Below, one piece after another: positions 32,150 through 44,361 of a DNA stretch of 64,000 bases (position 1 is its first letter; each line of letters begins with the position of its first letter). Source of the DNA: Chlorops oryzae (lineage: Eukaryota > Arthropoda > Insecta > Diptera > Chloropidae); the NCBI GenBank assembly GCA_020466095.1, contig CM035806.1:15888724-15952723 (forward strand), given 5' to 3'. Made by a program: the position numbers and the translations under genes. Below the pieces are notes generated by a model, which was not told the origin of the DNA, searched no databases, and saw only the letters and a program-made list of their open reading frames with translations.

Positions 32150-32759
32150 CTGCAAATAGAAAAGATAAACAAACGAATTTTGCTCCATTAACAAAACATT
32201 GTTTATGCAATAAAATTGCAATATTATTGCCAGCAAAGAAAGAAACGCATGAAACTATAAGAGAGAACAGAGCAATTAAATTGGGAATTTTAAGTAATTT
32301 CAAAAGAATGAATCAACACGAGGCAACTCACAATTAGACTTAAATAAACAACAGTTTCAATTCGAGAGCAGCACTTGAAAATTTCGAGATTATTAAATGA
32401 AAAGAAATAAACGTTTTTGAACTGAAAAAATTGGAAAAAATGTTGCTCTTCAAAAACCTTGCTTTTAAGACTGTTTTTCATAAAGTACTCTCCGGATAGA
32501 CATAAGTGTCGATCCGCAAAGTACACAGTAAAGGGTTAAAAGAGAGCCCTCTTACACAAGTGGACAGAAATCAGCGTTGCTGGAAATTTCACATTTCGGC
32601 CGCGAAAATGGCGATCCTGCCAGGACATAGGAATTTTCAATTTTCTACAAATGTTTGGAAAATTATTTTTTTAATTTTATTGATTTCCTCATGACTCTAC
32701 GTTTTTGAAAAGCTTCGAAAAATATCAATCAACGATGTGAACATAATTAACTAATACTT

Positions 32760-33334
32760 CCCAGCGGGAAATGTCCCGCGGACATCCCCGATGATGTCTT
32801 AGTGACTTCGGAGCCGGAATGCATGCTATTTCCGGTGACACTTTGTATGACATTTACACAGGAGCTGACAAGGACTTCAGCGGTGACATTATTACCGGAA
32901 GATAAGAAAATGTCACTGGTAATGCTAGGGGATGCGATGGCGAAAAAAGCATTACAGAGCAGCACGTTGCTCTTTTCTCTCTAAATGTCAATTTATAGAA
33001 ATCAGTTTGATAACTCTCTTCTTTGCCCTCTCTTTGAATGTTTCAAAAAATTTTATAAATCTATTTTTAACAGTTTTTGTTCGCCTCTGCCAGGGATCGA
33101 ACCCGCGGTCTTCGGATTGTGAGTCGAGCACTCATCATCTACGCCACTTCATGCTAACGCTGAACTGACGCTAAAACCTTTTTTAAATTTCAGTAGCCAA
33201 TGAGAGTCAAGCACATGAACAGCATACCTCCACGATGACATGTCCTCCAAGATGTCATGCGTGACAATGTCACCTATATGTCATCGATGACGTCACTGGT
33301 GACTTTGTCATGCAGGAGATAATTTCCCGCTGGG
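32760..33334. mobile_element. CCCAGCGG-ended element, uninterrupted copy (575 bp), TSD TT
   Basis: It is homologous to 13293-14955 in inverse orientation. The ends are CCCAGCGGGAAATGTCCCGC and ATAATTTCCCGCTGGG, flanked by TT on both sides. It contains the same tRNA-like segment on the minus strand (about 33075-33150, GGGTTCGATCC). It has no ORF of interest. Confidence 0.8.
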
Positions 33335-33987
33335 TTATTAAAAAAAAGTAAGTGTAAGTGTGTACAGCCATATAAAGAAAAGTTGGTTGTAAATATACTT
33401 AGTTAGGGGAAAGTTGGTTTTAGGGGGGCGAAATTGTATTAAGATTTGTCCCAAATTTTTTATTAAGTTCCTTATTTTTTCACCCGCTTTACAAGAAAAG
33501 CAATCTGGCAATCTGATGACATAAGAATTATAAGACAGCCGAGCTTCCATAGTTCGACTCACTATAAATCGAATTTTCTCCCTGGTGCTCTCACAAGCAT
33601 CTAAATAGAGTTTTACCTAAATAAGTTACTCTCTAATTCGAAATCAGTGCGATGTCAGAGAATGAGAGAAGCATCCCATTGTAAGGGAAGTTTGCAATTT
33701 CAATTTTCATTCAAAAATGTTTTCAAATGTTTCCATAAGATGTTTGGTTAGATTTTTTCCATAGAAAAAATAGTTTGTTGGGCATCATCGCCTGATATGT
33801 TATTTTCAAAATATTCTTTGGCGATTTGAGTTATTGAATTTTGACTGTAATTGATTCACAATAACCGGGGATTTTTTTTTTAAAGAGGCTGTGTAATTGG
33901 AATTTCTCCCTTGAAAGGGGGATGTACAATGTTCATACTCCTCGGATATAAAATTTTTCAAGAAATCGTTATTCATTAGCTCGACCA

Positions 33988-34262
33988 TGGGATGTTCATA
34001 TCGCACCCTGGCAACTAAAGCGACACAACTCAAAATCTTTGAATTTTGAGTTATGATGTGGATCTTGTTCCTAAGTTACTTGTCTACCTGCAGGAAAAAT
34101 TCCATTCCGTTTTTCCTATTATAAAAGGCCGAAAAAAAGCCGTAATGCCTTTCTTCTTGCTTTGAATGACACTGCGATGCATTTTGTTTATCGCGTTTTC
34201 TGAAAAATGGCAAATTTTGAGTTGTGTCTCTTTAGTTGCCGGGGTGCGATATGGGCATTTCC
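33988..34262. repeat. 275-bp element with CATATCGCACCC inverted ends
   Basis: The inverted ends are GGATGTTCATATCGCACCCT...ACACAACTCAAAAT and its near-complement up to 34262. The core includes CTACCTGCAGGAAAAATTCC. A truncated copy lies at 53395-53540, where it is broken by the start of a TATACCCGACAC repeat. Confidence 0.65.
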
Positions 34263-36254
34263 AAACGGACGTGACAGTTACTTAAGCAAATTTTAAGTCC
34301 CGAATTGAAGAATGTGGAAAATGGTAATTTTGTTTCTAACTATTATCGCGCAGCTCTTCCGGAATTTTATACTTATTAAAATTTTATGCGGATCAGAAAG
34401 GCAATTAGATCTGCTCGGACGTGACAAAATTTTTCCTTTTTTCTGGAAATACCCAAATGTTCATGGGTCCGGTACTGGATTTTTCACTATTCACTTCATT
34501 TGAATAGAAAAAAATATCGGCACTCGATAAAACACGCCATCGTCTTGTCACCGGGGGAAAAAAAAGTGCAACAGGAATTGAACCCTTTAAGGTCTTTGAA
34601 CTCGATTTTGAAACATTTTCGCTTGCTTATAGCTAACTCGGATCAATATTTTATCGATTGACGTCCGCGAAAAAAAGTACATACCTCCAACCGGAGTATT
34701 TAATTTTTTACTTTTATATATAATTTTTTTTTATTTTTTATTAATAAGAATGGTTTCCTTCGTGAAGTCGTTTATTTTTTCATAAACCGCCAATGACAAA
34801 AAGCAGCTGGAAAATCAGTGTTGACTGAGACACCGAGAGAATTTAATCTTTTGGAATAATTAAGCAGAAAACATTGACCAGAATGAACAAGAAAAAAAAA
34901 TAAATAAAAAAAAAAAACACACACACACCCAAAAAACCAAAAAGAAAAGGAAAAAAAAAAAAAAAAAATTTTTTTGCTATTTTTAGAACAATTTTTCGTA
35001 TTACTGATTACCGATCTTCAGCCTTTCATTTAAATATTTGCAAACAAAAAAAAATCACAAAAAATTAGTTTTTCTTTTAAATGAAATTCTTTTGAAATAT
35101 ATCTCATTTTTCTTCTTTGATTGCAAAAAATAAAATAAAAAATTAATAATAAAAAAGAAGTTAATAATATGGGAATATTATCTTTTGACGAACGCACAGA
35201 AACCTTGCAGGTCTTCGAATTCTTAAATTCAACACACTCAGAACACAAAATGATACTGAGAACGAGCGGCCAGAGATGCTCGAAAAATTGGAAAAATCAA
35301 AAAGATAATTTTTTTCTTAATTTCTTTATTTGCTACTGCGCAGTCGCAAAGAGATTTACGTGTGGCAAACAAAATGAAAAACCAAACAAAAGAGAAAGGA
35401 AAGCGAGATTGAAAGAAAAATGGAATAAATTTCTTAGTAGCAGACACCATGAAAAGAGCCCCAATTCAATTAAATTTCTGGAATTACATTTTCCCTTTTC
35501 CCAAAAAATTTTTTTTATAGAACAGAAGAAGACAGGAAAATAGATCATGCGTTAAACCTCCCAAAAAAAAAAGCAAATTCCTTTCATGTTTCTTATTGAG
35601 TCGACGAGCAGTGCATGTGAAATGGGAATTAAGGCTGTTTGGCCTACTGTTTGGTCGCTTCATTCGATACAAGGCAACGCATCAGCATCACCATCAGCAT
35701 CAGCATCAGCGTTGACGTCATCACCTCTCGCATTTGAACTGGTGATGGCGGGGATGGTGATGGTGATGATGTACCACATCCAAACGAATCTATGACGTTA
35801 TTACACGATTTTGATAAAATTGTGTTTGTTTGTTTACAATTTGACTTTGTTTTCAAAAATAGAAGCGAAAAATTTCAATTTAAGTAGGTATTGAAAATCT
35901 TTTAAGGAGCTGTTTAAGGCATCCATCCAGAAAGACAGAAAAGAAAGACAGACACGCAGACTGACAGCTATTGATGACAAGTTGGCGAGAAACTGACAAA
36001 CGAAAGAAATAAAAACATTTCTCATGCCGGGGAATGCAATTTTCTGAAACAAAAAAAAAAAAAAAACAGATGCCAATATACGCCGGATCTCTTTTTACAC
36101 GGTCTGTTTTTACACGGTTTTGAAATAAGACGGTCAGGGGCGTGTCCAGAGAAAAAGTGCATTGGTAGTGCTTATATTTGCCACAGTGGCATATTGAACA
36201 ATTATAAGACATTAACCCTAAAATGATTTGGGGGTTAGAGGAAGTCTATAGAGC

Positions 36255-37115
36255 TCTGGACCAAAAACCCATAAAATCCAAAAAATTCATGACGTCCGAT
36301 TTTGATGAAAATTTATATATAGAATAAGTGAAAAAATTCTAAGAATTTTCGCGTTAAAATTTTTTCAAAAACTCATTACAACTACTCCTTTTTGGGCCAG
36401 TTTCGAGCTAGACCCTAACTAGACTAGTTGTAATCAGCTTTTTTTTTTAGATTTTAGGGCCAAAGTTCTTCAAATTTTTCACTTATTCTATATATAACTT
36501 TTCATCAAAATCGGACGTCATGAATTTTTTGGATTTTACGGGTCAAAATTAGAGTATTAATATTTGACCTAAAAACTTAAAATCCAATCAAAATTCATGT
36601 GTTGACAGTTTAGGAGTTTATTCCCTAGAATTTAAAAAATTCTACGACTTTTCGGGGCCGTTTAAGTGTTACAAAATTTTACCTAGAATTTTTGGGTTTA
36701 TGCTATGTAAATACGTAGATAACAATATGGAGTTTAATAGTTTTAGATATTAAAGCTGCAAATTGGTTGCTTCAATATTTTTCACTTATTGGACTTTATA
36801 GAGACATTTCAATCTAAAATAGAGGTTAAGGAAGTTTAGAGCTCTTGGACTCAAAATTTACGCGATCAAAAAATTTGATTCCGATTTGATAAAATTTATT
36901 TATAAATTCAGTGAAATACATTTAAGGTTTTCCCGCGTAAAATTTATTTCAAAAACTATTACCTACTTTAGGGCCAGTTGGAGCAGACTTCTTAGGACAT
37001 GTTAGGGGGACATAGTTGTATCAGTTTGTTTTGTTACGATTTCCAAATAAATTTTTCATTATTAATATGGTAACTTTTCATCAATCGGACGCGAATTTCG
37101 ATCTTAGGGAGATCA
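36255..37115. repeat. Hairpin repeat with a second, degraded copy
   Basis: The arms 36266-36349 and 36461-36545 are inverse copies (AAAATTCATGACGTCCGATT...). A degenerate version of the whole hairpin follows at about 36835-37115 (TTGATTCCGATTTG..., CATCAATCGGACGCGAATTT). This makes two successive fold-back units. No ORF is present. Confidence 0.65.
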
Positions 37116-37493
37116 AAATTATTTTATAATTACTTGAAAATTTCAAAATTATAGATAGAAAGCAAATTTGATATGCTCGGACGTGACAAAAAGTTTACTT
37201 TTTTCTGGAAATACCCATTACATACTTAAAGGCTTGAAACGTAATATCCAAAAAGGAGAAGTGTCTTACAAAAACAAATGAGCACTGAGAGTATAGAGCC
37301 TTAGCACGCCTGCTATAGAGCCCATCAAAAGGAAAATTGTTCTTTTTGAAAGTCTCCGATTTATTGTGTAAATCACTTGAACTCCCATTTCCCTGTCCAA
37401 TTGAATACGATTGATGCGGGAAAGTATTAAAGCTTTCAAGTCCGTAGGTATCATTAGCATTTTTCTTTTCTTTGATGAGCTAATAGTTGCAAT

Positions 37494-37630
37494 CAGTAGC
37501 GTAGTGAGAGAGGATTCGAAGAGGGCAGCCGCCCCTTAATTTTTATATAGGTCTTTTTATTTAGGGCGAGGGCAGAAGCGAAATCTTCTCTATTGTTCCC
37601 CGGGCGCCGAATTGCCTCGCTACGCCACTG
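37494..37630. mobile_element. Short hAT-like MITE (CAGTGGCGTAGCGAGG ends), 137 bp
   Basis: The ends CAGTAGCGTAGTGAG and CTCGCTACGCCACTG are inverted. The flanking 8-mers GTTGCAAT and GTTTCAAC are degenerate duplications. A related, more decayed copy lies at about 58545-58664 (shared TTTATTTAGGGCG and CTACG..ACT ends). Confidence 0.65.
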
Positions 37631-37870
37631 GTTTCAACAAAACGCTCATCAATCAACAAAATCAACAATAGTCGACAGCTTCCAAATAAAAGAGGCTTTA
37701 TTTTTTAAAGCGAAACTTCAAATAAAAAATAAAATGTTTTTTTTTGGACAATCAAAGGCGAATATTAATTGCATATTCCTCATCGTATTTAAATCAGTCT
37801 ATTCTCTAGTCAGTCTTCTTGTAGGTGGTGGGGAATGCTTCAAAAATTCCATTTCTAGCAATGATTGGGT

Positions 37871-38607
37871 GTAAATCAATTATTTTGAAGCACGTTTCCA
37901 AACAAAAAAACAAGAACAAAAAAAATCATATTTTTCAATATCTTTAACCCTTTCACTACCATTTGAAGAGTACATGCAAATCAATTATTTTGAAGCACGT
38001 TTCCAAACAAAAACAACAAAACAAAAAAATCATATTTTTCAATATCTTTAACCCTTTCACTACCATTTGAAGAGTACATGTAAATCAATTATTTTGAAGC
38101 ACGTTTCCAAACAAAAACAACAAGAACAAAAAAAAATCATATTTTTCAATATCTTTAACCCTTTCACTACCATTTGAAGAGTACATGTAAATCAATTATT
38201 TTGAAGCACGTTTCCAAACAAAAACAACAAGAACAAAAAAAAAATCATATTTTTCAATATCTTTAACCCTTTCACTACCATTTGAAGAGTACATGTAAAT
38301 CAATTATTTTGAAGCACGCTTCCAAACAAAAACAACAACAACAAAAAATCATATTTTTCAATATCTTTAACCCTTTCACTACCATTTGAAGAGTACATGT
38401 AAATCAATTATTTTGAAGCACGTTTCCAAACAAAAACAACAACAACAAAAAATCATATTTTTCAATAGCTTTAACCCTTTCACTACCATTTGAAGAGTAC
38501 ATGTAAATCAATTATTTTGAAGCACGCTTCCAAACAAAAACAACAACAACAAAAAATCATATTTTTCAATAGCTTTAACCCTTTCACTACCATTTGAAGA
38601 ATACATA
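37871..38607 (+). repeat. Seven-copy tandem repeat, unit about 104-108 bp
   Basis: Units start at about 37871, 37975, 38080, 38187, 38295, 38399 and 38503, and the last ends with GAAGAATACAT. The unit begins GTAAATCAATTATTTTGAAG and contains AACCCTTTCACTACCATTTG. Differences are mostly the lengths of an A-run and a CAA/GAA run, plus paired single changes (CACGCTTCC in units 5 and 7; CAATAGC in 6 and 7). It looks like recent local amplification. Confidence 0.9.
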
Positions 38608-39890
38608 CCAAAAATTTTATGAATGTTATACATTTTTTCATATATATTAAATCTTGCTCAAATTCTATTATTGATGATTTTCAATTTTCACGTCCTTGTT
38701 GATAGAATTTAGTGTAAATGAGAAAGGTTAATAAAAATAAAAGTCAAAGCCAATGTGAAATTCGATGGCAAAAAGTCATTTTCAGACATTATAAGTACAC
38801 GCAAATGGTTTGGTAGTTAAAGGGTTAAATGCATTAAATCACATCAATCAAAAGCGTATCATTGTTGTCAGTCAGTTAGTCAGTCCGCCGGTCCGTCGTC
38901 TTCACATTCAGTCTATGGTCGATGGGTCCATGGCTTGTGGGGCATAAAATCTAAACAGAAATTTTTCAACTTATTCTTCTTGAATCGAACGAGCACACAT
39001 ACAAACATAGACGAAAAAATAGACGAACAAAAAATATACTTTATATGCACAAATCATTTATTTTCACGTTCTTCTTCTTCTTCTTTTTCTTTTTTTTTTA
39101 AGTTTTATTGAATTTTCAATTCTTATTCTTGCTGTTCTTCTTCTTATTTGACGAGTCAAGAAGTCAATTCGAGACAAGAAATACTGTATGTTTAACATGC
39201 AAATCGTCAATAGACAACATTTCTCACTTGAAATAAAACAAAAACAAAATGAAAAACAGACGAAAAAAAAGAAGAAGAAGAATCAGTGAAAATAAATAAA
39301 TTGATGCAAATAAGAATCGAACGCAACAAGAAATCAAACAAAACACTCAAAGTGTAATGTTTCAATGAAAAGGAAAACAGATTTTGTTTTTTTTTTGTGT
39401 TCTCTACCATAGAGGGATTTCTGTATTCAAATCGGTAGATTTTTTTTTTTTTTTTTATAAGAATAAATTGTCCTCAGCATTGTTTGTTGAGCTTTTGAAA
39501 CAATCAAAATCAAAAATGCAAATAAAATTTGCAAGCTCGTCCATTTTTTTTTCTATGAATCATAGAATATTGTTGCTTGTTAGTCATTCATTTCGCAGTC
39601 CTATGCATCTCTATTGTCACTATCAATAGACACTCTGCATGCCAGAATTCGTATACAATAAGTAGGTAGGTATTAAGCAAAATAAATATGAAAAAATAAT
39701 AATAATAATAAATAAATAAAATATTCAAACTATTAACTTCTTTTACAACATTCAAAAATCTCTTACCAAAATATCGTAATTATCTTAGGCTTTCGAGTGA
39801 AAAGTCCATCCCTCCAGGAAACTCTATTTCATCTAACAAAAGGCCAAAAGAAACAAAAAAAAAATAACTATACTATAATACGTTTTATGT

Positions 39891-40072
39891 GTAAACCTCT
39901 GGGTTAAACTCCCAGCTAAGGTCCTGCATGTTTGTGTCTTTTTTCTGTTTCTGTTTTTCTTTGTTTTCTCATTATTTTTGGTATTACAACGGGACCATGT
40001 GAGGCCTTAGTGTGACACCCTTAATGGTGGCAGCCATGATACAAGGGTGGCAGCAACACTAACCTCAGCTAA
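39891..40072 (+). mobile_element. SINE family 2, 5'-truncated copy
   Basis: It begins within the tRNA-like head (GGGTTAAACTCCCAGCTAAG) and ends GGCAGCAACACTAACC. A short internal duplication of GGTGGCAGC occurs near the end. Confidence 0.65.
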
Positions 40073-40082
40073 CCTTATGAGT

Positions 40083-40608
40083 TACGTGACCAACTGTACC
40101 GATTTTTCCGGTATTGTACCGATTTTTGAGGCAAGATACCGGTGCCGGTACACCGAATATTAACGATTTTGGCAATTTGTATCGGTTTTTTTTACCGAAT
40201 TTTACTACTGGCAAAATAAAATAAAAACTCAACCGAAATTAGTAGAAAAATCGGTTCAACTGATAAATATACATTGAAAAATCAAAATAGGAAATAAAGA
40301 TTTTAAATTAAAACTTTTAATTTAATGAAAAAATTATTTTTATTTTTTTTTTTTTTAAGAGAAGAATATTCAAAATTGCTAGGGTTTTTGAGATCCGAAA
40401 TTGAGGACCTGTGATTTTTTCTTTTTTTTTTTTTTGCTCTTCAATTTTGAGGAAAATTACTCAGGTAAAATGAAAAAAATTATAAGTCGAATAAATGAAA
40501 TACTAACACATTTGATGGTATTGTTTTCTTTCTTTGCTGTGTACCGATTTTTCACTTGCAATTCCTGGTATTTCTACAGATTTTTGGTTAAAAATAGTTG
40601 GTCACGTA
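40083..40608. mobile_element. 526-bp element with TACGTGACCAACT inverted ends
   Basis: The inverted ends are TACGTGACCAACTGTACCGA and TAGTTGGTCACGTA. The flanks TTATGAGT and CTATGAGT agree in 7 of 8 bases, suggesting an 8-bp duplication. The interior repeats the CCGATTTT/TACCGG motif. It lies directly between a SINE2 copy and the foldback-like element. Confidence 0.65.
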
Positions 40609-40616
40609 ACCTATGA

Positions 40617-43600
40617 GTAAAGCACAGAACCGAAGCTTCGCACGTGATCGTATAAGGGATCAGAAATGACAGGTGTTCAGTCTAAACTTTTCCAATACCA
40701 TTTTTTTCTTTCTCTTAAGAAAAAGTCAAATTAAATTCCGCCCCACCTTAACTGAGTACTGAAGGTTTCCAGTTCCGCAAGAACGGAAAAACGCAACTTT
40801 CAAGTGGCGATCTTCTAAAACGGCTCCGGACACGATCAAACGCTTGGCGTTCATCGGGCAACTTTCAATAACAAAATAAAAAAATGTCCAAGAAGTCGTT
40901 GCGGGAAAGTACCTACCTCCTCCGTCATGGGGTCAACAATCAACATGCTGTCATATGGAGCAATTTCCAACAATCTCGTTGGAAACATATCTCGGAGCAT
41001 TAAAGTCTGCGACGGACGGAGTTCTGTCTCTCTCTCTCTCTCTCTCTCAACGCGCTCTCGGGGCATTGCATCTCACTGTTGAAGTACGATCGTGTGTCAT
41101 ACGCTTTAAGACTGCCCAAAAGAAAAAATTCCCACTAAAATTTATCCTACAACATTGCTTTCCCTTACCAAAAACAAAAATCCCCATCTTGCAATTGGAT
41201 AAATAATAAATATTTACTTACGGAAAATTTGTCTTGCCAATGCTCAGGACTCTTTTCGAAATTTGAACTAGAAAACCTAGAATGCCGATCATCGGAACGG
41301 TTTTCACCGGAAGTATGTAACGATCGTGTATAGGGTGTCATAGAACAAAATGGATAGTAACTAAGAAATTCGCAAAACAAAAGATTAAAAACAAAAGACA
41401 TAAGACAGTCTCAAGCGTGCTTTTACCATGCATCTGACGAAAAGAGAATGTTACCATGGCCTGGTATTTCGAAACTAGAGACATTCGTTTATACTTTTTC
41501 CCGGTGTGACTTTCTTTCCTTTCCTTTTTGCTTTCTTTCTTTATGTCTGAAAAAATTCACTAACGTATCACGTTTTCGATTAACAACGACACAAAAAAAG
41601 TGCCTATGATGCGTCATTTTAATACAAAAATTGACTGTAGGTGGCTCAAATGGAATTTGATGACTCTGAACGGTTTATGAGTCTCCTTCAGCTTCTTCTT
41701 CTTCTTGCACAAGACGAATGTTAGGTTTCGAAACCATCATTGAAGGCGTCGTGTGGCATGAAGCTAACTTGTTTGAATTCAACAGAAAAGGTAACGAACC
41801 ATTTAAACATGCTGATGCAACAAGTCGCAGACATCCAACGAGTATTTCTATGCGCTTTGCTGTTGTCGCTTCCGGTGCTACTTAGTTCTCGTCATGTGCA
41901 TAATTTATATGTTTTAAACAAAAAAAAAAAAAAAAATATTTTTTTTTAAACTTTTCTAATACAGTGAAGCGTCCCTCATAAGGGAATGCTTTGGAGGGAC
42001 CAATTCGGTTTGAAAGGAAAAAATTGCAAAGCAATTCAAATTTTCTTTTCTTCGTGAAGGGGCTTCACTGTGTATGTATAGTTTAGCATGGCCCCGAAAT
42101 TCTCTATGCTATCGTGTTTAGTGCTAAGTTTTATTAATAAAAATAAAAATTCACCAAAATGATTTTTTTTTTCTCAGTCAGCTGGTGCGCCATTCCCTGC
42201 ATTTTCGTGAATGACAAAGTTACAAGTCCATAAAAGACTACCATTCACCTACCACATGAATCCAATGTTAAATTCGAGGATAGAAAGGACCTCAGCCGAC
42301 ACCCTATTGACTAGCGAAATGAATGTTTTTGTGTTGTCTGCTTTGACTACTGTTATTTGCCACGTAAGTTCATAGCGCAGTGGTTCAAACATACTATAGC
42401 CGGGATGGTCAATTGGGCGCAAATTTTTCCTGATATTTTTTAATTTTTTATGAAATTAATTTTTTGCAACAGTATTTTGGCATGATCCAACATGTTTCCC
42501 ATTGTATTTGTTTTATTCATTATTTTTTTTTCAAAATGGTTCAATTATTCAATAAACAATTTTGGAATGACAAAAATTCTTAAGAACTTTCCAATTCGAG
42601 CAACGAAACTAGGACTTTTGATCAAGAAATTAATTGTTTTCTTTTGTTATTTTTGCAAGCCTTCGCCAGAAGATCTTATGGTCAGAGGTTGCAGAGAGCA
42701 ACTTGATCGAGAAATTTTAGAGAGAAGCAAATTTTTAAACTGAAAGTTTAAAATAAAAAATAGATATCAAAAATGAGATGATATGCCAGAGGCGTTGAAT
42801 GAATAATCAGTAATAAATTTAAAATGTTCCAAACTAAAACAATGAGAATTTTCTCAGTCGAACTGGTGCTGCCATTTCATGATTTTGCAGCGAATATGGC
42901 ATGCCAACGAAGGTCGTATACAACGAGACGAAGCCTTGGCATATGGACAACATGTTTGACACTTTTGGATAGTCGATGGAGGTCCATGCCACCATGGACT
43001 GTGAAAACACCAGTGTTTGGGTGGCCAGTTGACTTTTGGTCTGCCACGAATTGTTTATTTCTTATTCTAATACTTAGTACATTATTGGAGGAAATCAATT
43101 TCTAAGAATAAATTTTTGGATATTTTTTCTGACAAATTTTGGCATCTTATGGCGTGACACATCGATCGTCTTCAACCATTGTATTGTTTCTATGTCCAAT
43201 TTGAAAATTTTAAGAAGTGTACGAATCCGTAATCAAATATTAATGCTACAATATTATACCAAGAATTTTGAATGCTCCATAGAAGCATTTATTCATTCGA
43301 GGCAAGACGGAAGGACTAGCGACTTTTGTCAAGCTTCTAATGGAACTGTTTTTTTTTTTTTATTTGCACCTTGAATGCAAAAGTTTATGGCGAGCGTTTG
43401 CAGAGCCAAGAACTTTTGCCTCTGGGAATAGAAGACTAGCCATAAGTGGGCGAACTTTTTGAAACTGAAATTTTAAAATAAAAATTAATTTCTTGAAATG
43501 GTAATGATGGCCATGATGTCATGCCCAGAGGCGCTTGAAGCTGAATTAATCCATTCGCTTTTTTTATTCTCTTCTTTTTATTTCCAAACTAAACAATGGG

Positions 43601-44361
43601 AATTCATAGGAACTCTTCCATTTCAATGAGAAGCATTATGGCATGCCTACCATGTATACAAAATGAAATGCCTTGGATAGGCAGAACTTGTCCGTTCACA
43701 CTTTTGAATAGTTTGTGGAGGTCATTAAACTTTTTTTGATTTTCATTTGGTTTTTTTTGGCATTGCTTTTCGTTGCTTAGAATTGTTTATTTTTATTCTT
43801 TTTATTTTAGTAATTTTTTGGTAAGGAAAAGCAATATTCAAGAATAAATTTTAGTGGGAATTTTTTCTTTTGGGCAGTCTTAAAGCGTATGACACACGAT
43901 CGTACTTCAACAGTGAGATGCAATGCCCCGAGAGCGCGTTGAGAGAGAGAGAGAGAGAGACAGAACTCCGTCCGTCGCAGATTTTAATGCTCCGAGATAT
44001 GTTTCCAACGAGATTGTTGGAAATCGCTCCATATGACAGCATGTTGATTGTTGACCCCATGACGGAGGAGGTAGGTACTTTCCCGCAACGACTTCTTGGA
44101 CATTTTTTTTATTGAAAGTTGCCCGATGAACGCCAAGCGTTTGATCGTGCCGGAGCCGTTTTAGAAGATCGCCACTTGAAAGTTGCGTTTTTCCGTTCTT
44201 GCGGAACTGGAAACCTTCAGTACTCAGTTAAGGTGGGGCGGAATTTATTTGACTTTTTCTTAAGAGAAAGAAAAAAATGGTATTGGAAAATTTTATACTG
44301 AACACCTGTCATTTCTGATCCCTTATGCGATCACGTGCGAAGCTTCGGTTCTGTGCTTTAC
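40617..44361. mobile_element. Foldback-like element with about 550-bp terminal inverted repeats (3.7 kb)
   Basis: The arms 40617-41175 and about 43815-44361 are inverse copies starting GTAAAGCACAGAACCGAAGC. Each arm contains a CT/GA dinucleotide run and, by chance, a 70-codon open frame. The 2.6-kb interior holds no transposase. It consists in part of a degenerate direct duplication of roughly 700 bp (around 42421-43110 and 43110-43830, sharing GCATGCC, TGAAATTTTAAAATAAA, CAGAGGCG and CCTTGG motifs) and contains the pogo-like MITE 41962-42070. The target duplication is not evident. Confidence 0.75.
41962..42070. mobile_element. pogo-like short MITE (CAGTGAAGCGTCC ends)
   Basis: This 109-bp element has ends CAGTGAAGCGTCC and GGGGCTTCACTG, with TA before and TG after. 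It sits inside the foldback-like element 40617-44361. Confidence 0.6.

Larger units (their letters stand above)
33335..37493. other. Upstream flank/first intron region: mostly unremarkable
   Basis: Apart from the hairpins listed separately, a 45-bp fragment (CTCGGACGTGACAAAA... TTTTTCTGGAAATACCCA) is shared between 34412-34456 and 37178-37218. ATCAGC/GATGAT runs occur at 35680-35770. No coding exon was recognised. Confidence 0.4.

Noticed and set aside
33806..34033. Protein-like ORF shared with 53222-53446
   Set aside because: The similarity is confined to the ends where both overlap copies of the same inverted repeat; the start codons are not ATG.
37871..38607. CRISPR-like array
   Set aside because: The units are contiguous 105-bp tandem repeats without unique spacers, in a eukaryotic genome.
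40851..41066. Conserved 70-codon ORF in both foldback arms (also 43870-44115)
   Set aside because: Both copies are inverse repeats of each other and contain a GA run; conservation reflects recent arm identity, not coding constraint.
42492..43105. Transposase remnants within the foldback-like element
   Set aside because: No catalytic motif or recognisable domain; the frames coincide with degenerate non-coding duplications.
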